Shown here piece by piece: positions 32,465 through 40,132 of a stretch of DNA of 51,500 nt (positions are counted from its first letter, which is position 1; every line of letters starts with the position of its first letter). The notes beneath the pieces are model-generated. The model searched no databases, had not been told where the DNA came from, and worked only from the letters and a program-made list of their open reading frames with translations. A program made the position numbers and the translations under genes. The DNA lies in the NCBI GenBank assembly GCA_947168005.1, contig CAMVKI010000002.1, positions 1-51,500 of the forward strand, read 5' to 3'. This DNA comes from an uncultured Clostridia bacterium (lineage in GTDB: Bacteria; Bacillota; Clostridia; Oscillospirales; Oscillospiraceae).

Positions 32465-32539
32465 ACACTTCGGGAGCTGTTTCCCCGGCCGGTGACGCCC
32501 ATCGCCAGGGTCGGGAAGACCTCTATGGATACGGTGTGA
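32465..32539 (+). pseudogene. In-frame scar of a deleted ABC permease copy
   Basis: Between the GT2 stop and the first ATPase, one frame reads FPRPVTPIARVGKTSMDTV then TGA. FPRPVTPI matches FPRLVTPI in the intact permease (bases 35160-35186), and RVGKTSMDTV matches RVEKTFMDTV, its last ten residues. The permease segment between GGTC (35190-35193) and GGTC (35622-35625) is missing here, 432 bp or exactly 144 codons, consistent with deletion between 4-bp direct repeats. The N-terminal part is also gone. It shows that a second permease once stood before this ATPase. Confidence 0.75.
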
Positions 32540-32549
32540 GGTGATAAAA

Positions 32550-33845
32550 ATGGACGAATTAGCCATCAAAATCGAACACGTATCCAAGCAATACCGCCTC
32601 GGCGCCATCGGCGGCGGCACGCTGAAGGGCGATCTGCAATCCTGGTGGGCCCGGAAGCGGGGCAGGGAGGACCCCAACAGCAAAATCGGGTCCAGGACGG
32701 ACCTGAAGCCGGGAGACAAATTCCTGGCCCTGGACGACGTCTCCTTTGAGGTCAAGAAGGGCGAGGCTCTGGGCATCATCGGCCACAACGGCGCGGGCAA
32801 ATCCACCCTGCTGAAGCTCCTCTCCCGGGTCACGGCGCCGACCAGCGGCACCCTCTCCTACAACGGCCGCATTACCTCCATGCTGGAGGTGGGCACCGGC
32901 TTCCATCAGGAGCTGACAGGCCGGGAAAACGTCTATATGAACGGCGCGATCCTGGGCATGACCAAGGCGGAGATTGACCGTAAAATGGATCAGATCATTG
33001 ACTTTGCCGAAATGCGGCAGTTCATCGACACCCCGGTCAAGCGCTACTCCTCGGGCATGTACGTCAAGCTGGCCTTCTCCGTGGCCGCCCACCTGGACAG
33101 CGAGATTATGGTCATGGACGAGGTCCTGGCCGTGGGCGATATGAAATTCCAGCAAAAATGTCTTGGCCGTATGGGCAGCGCCGCCAACACGGAGGGCCGC
33201 ACCGTCCTCTATGTCAGCCACAACATGAATACCATCCGCCAGCTCTGCACCCGCTGCATTGTGCTGGATCACGGCAAGGTGGTTTTCGACGGCGATACGG
33301 AGAAAGCCATCAGCATCTATATGAACCGCAACAGCCGGATGCAGTTGTCCTATGACTGCGGCGGTGAACGGCCCTACAAGGATTTGGATGACTGGATGCG
33401 AATTTCCCGGATCAGCTTTCTGGATATTGCCTCCGAGCCTCTCTACCGAATGGGCGATACGCTGAAGCTGAGAGTCGATCTGAATTCCGGGAAGGACGAT
33501 CCGGAGATTGCGCTGCGAATCATGGTCCGAACGCTGGACGGAGTCCGCGTGGGCATGACCACCACCGCCCCGGTCCTGCACATCCGGCCGGGTCCGCAGT
33601 CCATGCGGGTAGAGCTCCCCCTGACGGGGCTTGCGCCGGGGTCCTACCAGCTTACCCTTGTGTACTATTCCATCAACGCATACGGAACCGACAAGGTGCA
33701 TGACCGGATTATGGATATCTGTTCCTTTGCCATTGACCAGGACCCCGCCGCCTTTAACCACAAGGAGTGGCTGCACGGGACCTGGGGCTATCTGACCCTG
33801 CCGGAGCTGAAGGTACAGGCTGTGAATTCTGTGACCGGGGAGTGA
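32550..33845 (+). CDS. ABC transporter ATPase (Wzt/TagH-like), copy 1
   Basis: A 431-residue ATPase for glycan export. Walker A GHNGAGKST at 78-86, signature SSGMYVK at 167-173, Walker B IMVMDE at 186-191 and H-loop SHN follow the family order. Residues about 265-431 form a C-terminal domain (RMGDTLKLRVDLNSGKDDPE, LVYYSINAYGTD) like the Wzt substrate-binding beta-sandwich. Residues 1-198 are identical to copy 2 (35663-36934) while the C-terminal domain is different. ATG 32550 with GAGGTGATAAAA before it is preferred to GTG 32541. It has no own permease left. Confidence 0.92.
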   Translation: MDELAIKIEHVSKQYRLGAIGGGTLKGDLQSWWARKRGREDPNSKIGSRTDLKPGDKFLALDDVSFEVKKGEALGIIGHNGAGKSTLLKLLSRVTAPTSGTLSYNGRITSMLEVGTGFHQELTGRENVYMNGAILGMTKAEIDRKMDQIIDFAEMRQFIDTPVKRYSSGMYVKLAFSVAAHLDSEIMVMDEVLAVGDMKFQQKCLGRMGSAANTEGRTVLYVSHNMNTIRQLCTRCIVLDHGKVVFDGDTEKAISIYMNRNSRMQLSYDCGGERPYKDLDDWMRISRISFLDIASEPLYRMGDTLKLRVDLNSGKDDPEIALRIMVRTLDGVRVGMTTTAPVLHIRPGPQSMRVELPLTGLAPGSYQLTLVYYSINAYGTDKVHDRIMDICSFAIDQDPAAFNHKEWLHGTWGYLTLPELKVQAVNSVTGE

Positions 33846-33850
33846 TTGCC

Positions 33851-34738
33851 ATGCGCTTTACCGTTTTCACGCCGGCCTATAACCGGGGCTATTGCATCGA
33901 GAAGCTGTTTCGCTCCCTGCAGCGGCAGAGCTTTCGGGATTTTGAGTGGGTCGTCGTAGACGACGGCTCCACCGACGATACGGAGGCCCGGATCGCGGCC
34001 TTCCAGAAGGAAGAGCAGAGCTTTCCCATCCGCTATCAGAAGGTGGAGAACGGCGGAAAGCACCGGGCCAACAACTTAGGCGTCCGCCTGGCCCGGGGAG
34101 AGCTGACCGCCTGCGTCGATTCCGACGACTATCTGCTGGACGACGCCCTGGAGATCATCGACCGGGTGGAAAAGAGCATCCCGCCGGAGGAAAAGCCCCG
34201 GTTCGCGGGCGTCTGCGGCCAGAGATGCGGCCCGGATCTGCTTCCCCTGAAGGGCTCCTACACGGGCTCCGGCTATCTGGATATGACTTACATCGAACGC
34301 CTCCAAAAGAAGATCGTCGGCGACTGCGCAGAGGTCTTCTATACGGAGGTTTGGAGGAAGTACCCCTACGCGGAGTTCCCGGGGGAGAATTTCCTGACCG
34401 AAGCGACGGCCCTCTACAAGATGGCGGCGGACGGTCTCAGGATGCGATATTTTGACAGGGCGATCAAGCTTACGGAGTACCTGCCCGACGGCCTGACCGC
34501 CAGCAGCAAGGAGCGCTTCCGCAAAAATCCCCGGGGCTGGGGCCTGTACATCTACGACCGGATCCGATACGGCCAGCTCAAGGGCCCGGGCAAGTGGGAC
34601 GTGATCGGCGATTACTATCTGCTGTGCCTGGACCGGCTGAGCGTCCGGGAGATGGCGGAGATCCTGCATATAAATCCCGCCCTGTTCCGGGTCAAGCTCT
34701 CGGAGACCCTGCTCAAGTTTCGGCTCCATCTCCGATAG
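33851..34738 (+). CDS. Family 2 glycosyltransferase
   Basis: A 295-residue GT2 enzyme: FTVFTPAYNRGYCIEKLFRS, VVVDDGSTDDTEARIAAF, VENGGKHRANNLGVRLARG, CVDSDDYLLDDAL. This version (FTPxYNR, GGKHRANN) is typical of small GT2 enzymes in capsule and teichoic-acid loci. It lies between the two ATPase copies, five bases after copy 1, and would have been inside the ancestral duplicated block or inserted into it. Confidence 0.88.
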   Translation: MRFTVFTPAYNRGYCIEKLFRSLQRQSFRDFEWVVVDDGSTDDTEARIAAFQKEEQSFPIRYQKVENGGKHRANNLGVRLARGELTACVDSDDYLLDDALEIIDRVEKSIPPEEKPRFAGVCGQRCGPDLLPLKGSYTGSGYLDMTYIERLQKKIVGDCAEVFYTEVWRKYPYAEFPGENFLTEATALYKMAADGLRMRYFDRAIKLTEYLPDGLTASSKERFRKNPRGWGLYIYDRIRYGQLKGPGKWDVIGDYYLLCLDRLSVREMAEILHINPALFRVKLSETLLKFRLHLR

Positions 34739-34800
34739 CTCGCCGCCCGACATCGGTTTTATCCTTGCGCACACAAATAATTGATTGAGGATTGATTCGT

Positions 34801-35652
34801 ATGGAAAACAACAGCACGCAGCAGTTCAGCACGGTCATCGTCCCGAAGACCAGGCTGCTGGACTTTCACCTGAAGGAGCTGGTCCGCTACCGGGACCTGG
34901 TCTTCCTCTTTGTCAAGCGGAACTTTGTGTCCCACTATAAGCAGACGGTCCTGGGCCCGGCCTGGGCTGTGATCCAGCCTCTGCTGACGACGGTGGTCTT
35001 CACCGTGGTCTTCGGCCGGCTGGCCGGTCTGGCCCCCGGGGGCGTACCCTCCTTCCTGTTCTTTATGAGCGGCAATATCGCCTGGGGTTATTTCGCCGGC
35101 TGCCTGACTTCCACAGCCAACACCTTCACGGGGAACGCCGCCATCTTCGGCAAGGTCTATTTCCCCCGGCTGGTGACGCCGATCTCCACGGTCCTCTCCC
35201 AGCTGATCGGCTTTGGGATTCAGTTTGTCATGTTCCTGGTCTTCCTGGTGATCTACTGGATCCGCGGTACGGTCCAGCCCACCCTCTACGCCCTGCTGCT
35301 GCCCCTGCTGCTGCTCCAGATGGCCATGCTCAGTCTCGGCGTCGGCGTCATCATCTCCTCCCTGACCACCAAGTACCGGGACCTGGTGATGCTTGTGGGC
35401 TTTGGCGTCCAGCTCTGGATGTACGGCACCCCGGTAGCCTACGACATCGGCATCGTTCCGGCAAAGTTTTTGGGCCTGTACATGCTCAACCCCATGACCC
35501 CGGTCATCAATACCTTCCGGCTGGCCTTCTTAGGGCTGGGCAGCTTCGACCTGCCCCACTATCTGCTCAGCTGGGCCGTGACCCTCGCGGTCCTGATGAT
35601 TGGCATCGTCCTCTTCAACCGGGTCGAGAAGACCTTTATGGATACGGTGTGA
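34801..35652 (+). CDS. ABC-2 type permease for glycan export (Wzm/TagG-like)
   Basis: A 283-residue protein with six membrane segments. The cytoplasmic start LKELVRYRDLVFLFVKRNFV then SHYKQTVLGPAWAVIQPL is the signature of TagG/Wzm permeases, and GTPVAYD plus NPMTPVINTFR near the end are also typical. It pairs with Wzt-type ATPases to move a lipid-linked glycan across the membrane. ATG 34801 is chosen over TTG 34792. It lies 10 bp before ATPase copy 2. It is the only intact permease of this type in the window, so both ATPases may use it. Confidence 0.93.
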   Translation: MENNSTQQFSTVIVPKTRLLDFHLKELVRYRDLVFLFVKRNFVSHYKQTVLGPAWAVIQPLLTTVVFTVVFGRLAGLAPGGVPSFLFFMSGNIAWGYFAGCLTSTANTFTGNAAIFGKVYFPRLVTPISTVLSQLIGFGIQFVMFLVFLVIYWIRGTVQPTLYALLLPLLLLQMAMLSLGVGVIISSLTTKYRDLVMLVGFGVQLWMYGTPVAYDIGIVPAKFLGLYMLNPMTPVINTFRLAFLGLGSFDLPHYLLSWAVTLAVLMIGIVLFNRVEKTFMDTV

Positions 35653-35662
35653 GGTGAATCAT

Positions 35663-36934
35663 ATGGACGAACTGGCCATCAAAATCGAACACGTATCCAA
35701 GCAATACCGCCTCGGCGCCATCGGCGGCGGCACGCTGAAGGGCGATCTGCAATCCTGGTGGGCCCGGAAGCGGGGCAGGGAGGACCCCAACAGCAAAATC
35801 GGGTCCAGGACGGACCTGAAGCCGGGAGACAAATTCCTGGCCCTGGACGACGTCTCCTTTGAGGTCAAGAAGGGCGAGGCTCTGGGCATCATCGGCCACA
35901 ACGGCGCGGGCAAATCCACCCTGCTGAAGCTCCTCTCCCGGGTCACGGCGCCGACCAGCGGCACCCTCTCCTACAACGGCCGCATTACCTCCATGCTGGA
36001 GGTGGGCACCGGCTTCCATCAGGAGCTGACAGGCCGGGAAAACGTCTATATGAACGGCGCGATCCTGGGCATGACCAAGGCGGAGATTGACCGTAAAATG
36101 GATCAGATCATTGACTTTGCCGAAATGCGGCAGTTCATCGACACCCCGGTCAAGCGCTACTCCTCGGGCATGTACGTCAAGCTGGCCTTCTCCGTGGCCG
36201 CCCACCTGGACAGCGAGATCATGGTCATGGACGAGGTCCTGGCCGTGGGCGATATGGCCTTCCAGAAGAAGTGCCTGAGCAAAATGCGTCAGGCCGCCAC
36301 GCAGGAGGGGCGCACTGTCCTCTATGTCAGTCATAATATGAACACCATTCGTCAGCTTTGCTCCCGCGTCATTGTACTTGATCACGGAAGGGTCATTTTT
36401 AACGGAGAGGTGGAAAAGGGAATCGCGGTTTATATGGGCGGCGATACAGACATGCACAGTGACGTTACAATCCTTCCGTATATGCGAACGATCGAGTGCA
36501 AATCACCGATTAAAATGACTCGTTTCCGAACGAACAGAGAGGATTGCACCTTCCCCTTTGGGTCTGTGCTCCCCTTTGAACTCTACGTAAAAAGCGACGA
36601 TGCGGCAGCGCATGAATGCTATATCAGAGCGATCATCCATTCCATGAACGGAGACGCAATTTCCATGTGCAATACGGAACGGGCGATCAGCATTCAACCG
36701 AATGGAGAAACGGCGAAACGGTTCCGGATTGACATTTCCCAGCTTGTTCCCGGAGATTATTATCTGGATATCAGTATTTTTGAGGTGGGCGCGCTCGGCG
36801 CACAGGAACGCTTCGACGTGATCCAGAATCTGTACAGGTTCCGTATCATCGAGACGCCTGGCTTCAACCTGGATAAGCCATGGTATCCTGCAGGGTGGGG
36901 ATATATCAACAATGGCGTTATTTCTGAATTGTAG
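35663..36934 (+). CDS. ABC transporter ATPase (Wzt/TagH-like), copy 2
   Basis: A 423-residue ATPase. Residues 1-198, including Walker A (78-86), the SSGMYVK signature and Walker B, are identical in protein to copy 1, and the DNA differs only by synonymous changes at the second Leu codon and one Ile codon. After GDM198 the copies diverge: AFQKKCLSKMRQAATQEG here. The C-terminal domain (about 262-423) is not alignable to copy 1 beyond scattered residues and its DNA is visibly more AT-rich, which points to recombination with a foreign allele. The C-terminal domain should decide which glycan is exported. Confidence 0.92.
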   Translation: MDELAIKIEHVSKQYRLGAIGGGTLKGDLQSWWARKRGREDPNSKIGSRTDLKPGDKFLALDDVSFEVKKGEALGIIGHNGAGKSTLLKLLSRVTAPTSGTLSYNGRITSMLEVGTGFHQELTGRENVYMNGAILGMTKAEIDRKMDQIIDFAEMRQFIDTPVKRYSSGMYVKLAFSVAAHLDSEIMVMDEVLAVGDMAFQKKCLSKMRQAATQEGRTVLYVSHNMNTIRQLCSRVIVLDHGRVIFNGEVEKGIAVYMGGDTDMHSDVTILPYMRTIECKSPIKMTRFRTNREDCTFPFGSVLPFELYVKSDDAAAHECYIRAIIHSMNGDAISMCNTERAISIQPNGETAKRFRIDISQLVPGDYYLDISIFEVGALGAQERFDVIQNLYRFRIIETPGFNLDKPWYPAGWGYINNGVISEL

Positions 36935-36964
36935 ACCGATGCGAAGGAGCGGTGGACAAAAAAC

Positions 36965-38071
36965 ATGAGCAAGTTGGTCAGTATTATTGTACCCGTCTAT
37001 AAGGTGGAAGCATACCTGGATGCCTGTGTCCGGTCTTTGATCGCTCAGACCTATCCCAATACAGAGCTCATCTTCGTGGATGACGGCTCTCCGGATCACT
37101 GCGGGGCTATGTTAGACCGATACAAGGAGTCAAATCCGGAGCTGATCGTGATTCACAAGCAAAACGGCGGTGTCTCCGCAGCCCGGAACGACGGTCTTGC
37201 GGCTTCCTCCGGGGAGTACATCATGTTTGTGGACGGAGACGATTATGTCGAACCGGACTACGTTTCCTACTTTGTCGCGCTGCTCGAAAAAGACAACTGC
37301 GATATGGCTGTCAGTACCCGCTGCTTCAAGCAGGGCATGCAGCCCCAGGATGCGGAGCGCTACCATGTGGCGGACGCCGCGGAGATTGTAGAGGCGATCT
37401 ATCTGAACCGGGTGGGCGTGGCGGTATGGAATAAGCTTTACCGCAGAAGCGTTCTGGAGGAAAACAAGCTCATCTTCCATACGGACTATTGGTTCGCGGA
37501 AGGAATGCTGTACAACATCTTATATCTGCAATACGTCAAGCGAGTCGCCGTGGGCAACCGCAGAGTGTATCACTTTGCGGACAACGACAACAGCGCGACC
37601 AGGCTGTTCCGGCTGGAAAGCTATCTCTGCGGCCTGCGCTCCATGGAGTATCAGCGGGATCACTGGGTCTACTCCAATGACCGGATCAAAATGGCCTGGG
37701 AATACCATTACAGACGCTATGCGGAGGTCATTCTGATCGGGCTCCTGCGGACCGATTCTGTTTCGGAGCACCGGGACGTTTTTGACGCCTGTCGGCGTGC
37801 GCTGAAAAGAAATCTGAAAATCCCGCTCCAGGTCGATATCAATATTTGGGCGCAAACAGCGGCAGTCTGCGCGATCATCGATCCGGTACGGACCTACTGC
37901 CCGAAATGCGCTTTGGCACAGCGGAAGGGATGGAAACAGCGTTGGAATCTGTTTTGGATCAAGGCTGTCAACAAAACGCCGGAGCGGCTGCGGCGATTCT
38001 GCTTTGACAAAATTAAAAAACACTGCAGAAAGCACTACAAACCGGTGTATCTGGAGAAGAAGCTCTTATGA
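36965..38071 (+). CDS. Family 2 glycosyltransferase
   Basis: A 368-residue GT2 enzyme: SIIVPVYKVEAYLDACVRSL, VDDGSPDHCGAMLDRY, KQNGGVSAARNDGLAASSG, FVDGDDYVEPDY (DGDD in the DxD place), then VAVWNKLYRRSVL. The C-terminal region is basic and Cys/His-containing (AIIDPVRTYCPKCALAQRKG). Base composition is lower in GC than the genes near 33000 and continues the style of the ATPase copy 2 C-terminal region. ATGA overlap with the next gene. Confidence 0.9.
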   Translation: MSKLVSIIVPVYKVEAYLDACVRSLIAQTYPNTELIFVDDGSPDHCGAMLDRYKESNPELIVIHKQNGGVSAARNDGLAASSGEYIMFVDGDDYVEPDYVSYFVALLEKDNCDMAVSTRCFKQGMQPQDAERYHVADAAEIVEAIYLNRVGVAVWNKLYRRSVLEENKLIFHTDYWFAEGMLYNILYLQYVKRVAVGNRRVYHFADNDNSATRLFRLESYLCGLRSMEYQRDHWVYSNDRIKMAWEYHYRRYAEVILIGLLRTDSVSEHRDVFDACRRALKRNLKIPLQVDINIWAQTAAVCAIIDPVRTYCPKCALAQRKGWKQRWNLFWIKAVNKTPERLRRFCFDKIKKHCRKHYKPVYLEKKLL

Positions 38072-39282
38072 AAACCGCTACGGTAACCTGGATCACATAC
38101 AACAATTATGGGACTGAGCTGCAGGCCTATGCGCTCCAGCAGTTTGTCAAGTCCCTTGGATACGCCAATTCAATCCTCTCAGACCGGGAGATATTGCGGC
38201 GGCACCGCGCGCTGCTGGCCGCCGAAAACCGGCAGCAAACGCCCCCGGCGCCCGTTCATGCGGACAATCCCCCCGCCCGTTCCCGCCGCGGCCTGATCGA
38301 CTATGTGAAGTGGCCGGTTCGCCGCTTCCGAAATGTGAGGCGGGAGCGCGCCCTCCGGCCTTACGCGGACTCCCAGGCCCGGTTTGAGGCCTTCAAGGAA
38401 CAGGCCCTGGACATCGACGGGGATGTGGACCCGGACAGGCTCCCGGAATTGGACGAGCGCTACGATTGCTTCCTATGCGGCAGCGACCAGATCTGGTCTC
38501 CGCTTCGAATCAATTTCAACGAGTATTATTATTTGGGCTTCTCCCGCAGACCCAAAATCGCCTACGCCCCGAGCTTCGGAACGGAGACGATCCCGGAGGA
38601 GAAGCGGGAAACGATCCGGGAACTGCTTCGGGGGTTCTCCGGACTGTCCGTCCGGGAGGAAATGAACCGGGCGCCGCTGGAGGAGCTCACGGGAATGCCG
38701 GTCTCCTTCGTCTGCGATCCGACTCTGCTGCTGGACGGCGAAGCCTGGTCCGGGTTTTGCTCCGCGGCAAAACGGCCGAGGGGATCTTATCTGGCCTGCT
38801 ATTTCCTGGAATCCAGGGAGTGGTATTTTGCCTATGCCCGGGCGCTTGCGAAGCAGCTCGGACTTCGCCCCGTGCTGATCCCGAGCCGGAAGGAGCACAC
38901 AGAGCGAAAAGCCTGCTGTTCCTTCCCGGTGGGTCCGGCTGAATTTGCGGCCATGCTCGAAGGCGCGGAGTTCGTATTGACCGATTCCTATCACGGCTCC
39001 ATTTTTTCCATGCTGTTCTCCAAGCCCTTCCTCTGCTTCAAGCGCTTTGACGACGACGCGCCGAACAACCAGAACAGCCGCGTTGTTTCGCTTTTTGCGA
39101 TGCTTGGACTGGAGCGGCATTTCATCCCGGAAAAAAGCTTTGAAGCCTCCGATCTCCAGCCGATTGATTACCCGGCGGTGCAGCGGAAGCTGTCCGCCTT
39201 CCGGGAGGCGTCCGAACGTTATCTGCGGGATAGGCTTTCCGAATGGGAAGCCCGCTGTGCCGCCGAAAAAAACGAGGAGTGA
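38068..39282 (+). CDS. Polysaccharide pyruvyl transferase family protein
   Basis: A 404-residue protein: ATVTWITYNNYGTELQAYAL at the start, YDCFLCGSDQIWSPLRINFN in the middle, SFGTETIPEE, VCDPTLLLD, and FVLTDSYHGSIFSMLFSKPF near the C-terminus. This order is that of the PF04230 pyruvyl transferase family (CsaB, WcaK, PssM), which adds pyruvate ketals from PEP to sugars. Pyruvylated wall glycans are the anchor for SLH proteins, and an SLH remnant lies at 811-936. Coupled to the preceding GT2. Confidence 0.85.
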   Translation: MKTATVTWITYNNYGTELQAYALQQFVKSLGYANSILSDREILRRHRALLAAENRQQTPPAPVHADNPPARSRRGLIDYVKWPVRRFRNVRRERALRPYADSQARFEAFKEQALDIDGDVDPDRLPELDERYDCFLCGSDQIWSPLRINFNEYYYLGFSRRPKIAYAPSFGTETIPEEKRETIRELLRGFSGLSVREEMNRAPLEELTGMPVSFVCDPTLLLDGEAWSGFCSAAKRPRGSYLACYFLESREWYFAYARALAKQLGLRPVLIPSRKEHTERKACCSFPVGPAEFAAMLEGAEFVLTDSYHGSIFSMLFSKPFLCFKRFDDDAPNNQNSRVVSLFAMLGLERHFIPEKSFEASDLQPIDYPAVQRKLSAFREASERYLRDRLSEWEARCAAEKNEE

Positions 39283-39287
39283 AAACC

Positions 39288-40073
39288 GTGATTCCGAAAA
39301 CCATTCACTATTGCTGGTTCGGCGGCAACCCCCTGCCGGAGCTGGCGAAAAAGTGCATCAAGAGCTGGAAAAAGTTCTGTCCAGATTTTGAGATCGTCGA
39401 GTGGAATGAATCCAACTTTGACCTGTCCACAGCCCCGCTCTACGTCCGGCAGGCCTGGGAGGCCAAAAAATGGGCCTTTGTGTCGGACTACGCCCGGCTG
39501 CGCATCCTCTATGAAAACGGCGGCATCTACTTCGATACCGACGTGGAGCTGGTGAAGAGTCCGGAGGCCCTGCTGGGCTGGTCGGCCTGGTTCGGCTTCG
39601 AGGACGAGACCCACGTCAACACCGGCCTGGGCTTCGGCGCGGAGAAGGGCAGCCCGATCCTGGCGGATATGCTGGCGGACTATCAGGACATCCCCTTCGT
39701 CCTGGAGGACGGCAGCTTCGACCTGACCCCCTGTCCGGTCCGGAACACCGAGGCCCTTGTCCGGCACGGGCTAATCTGCGACAACAGCCGCCAGCTCCTG
39801 CCCGGAAACCTGGCCGTCTTCCCCACAGACTGGTTCCGCCCCCTGGATTACCTGACCGGGGTCCTCAAAAAGACCGAAAACACCGTCTCCATCCACCGCT
39901 ACGCCTCCAGCTGGTACTCCGAAAAGGAGAAGGCCTGGTTCAGGCGGACCTCCGCGAAGATGAAAAAAGAGCTGCGCCGTGAGCGCTGGATCAACGGCCC
40001 GAAGCGCTTCCTGCGGAAGCTCATCGGGGAAAAGCGCTATGAAAAGCTCAAATCCGGCCTCCGGAAGCCCTGA
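39288..40073 (+). CDS. GT32-type glycosyltransferase
   Basis: A 261-residue protein: IPKTIHYCWFGGNPLPELAK at the start, then WAFVSDYARLRILYENGGIY followed by FDTDVEL with the DxD site, and HVNTGLGFGAEKGSPI. This is the OCH1/TcdA-TcdB-catalytic-like GT32 pattern common in capsule loci. The GTG at 39288 is the likely start, because GAGGAG lies eight bases upstream and the family starts with IPKTIHY; the next in-frame ATG upstream would overlap the previous gene by 40 bp. Confidence 0.86.
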   Translation: MIPKTIHYCWFGGNPLPELAKKCIKSWKKFCPDFEIVEWNESNFDLSTAPLYVRQAWEAKKWAFVSDYARLRILYENGGIYFDTDVELVKSPEALLGWSAWFGFEDETHVNTGLGFGAEKGSPILADMLADYQDIPFVLEDGSFDLTPCPVRNTEALVRHGLICDNSRQLLPGNLAVFPTDWFRPLDYLTGVLKKTENTVSIHRYASSWYSEKEKAWFRRTSAKMKKELRRERWINGPKRFLRKLIGEKRYEKLKSGLRKP

Positions 40074-40132
40074 TTTTGGTTTTTGGCTAAATTGGATGAA
40101 AGAATTGTGAAATAAAGAAGAGGTATGATGAC

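Noticed and set aside
32550-33845. First ATPase as a pseudogene because its permease is gone
   Set aside because: The frame is intact with all nucleotide-binding motifs and a full C-terminal domain, and the remaining permease is 1 kb downstream in the same transcript.
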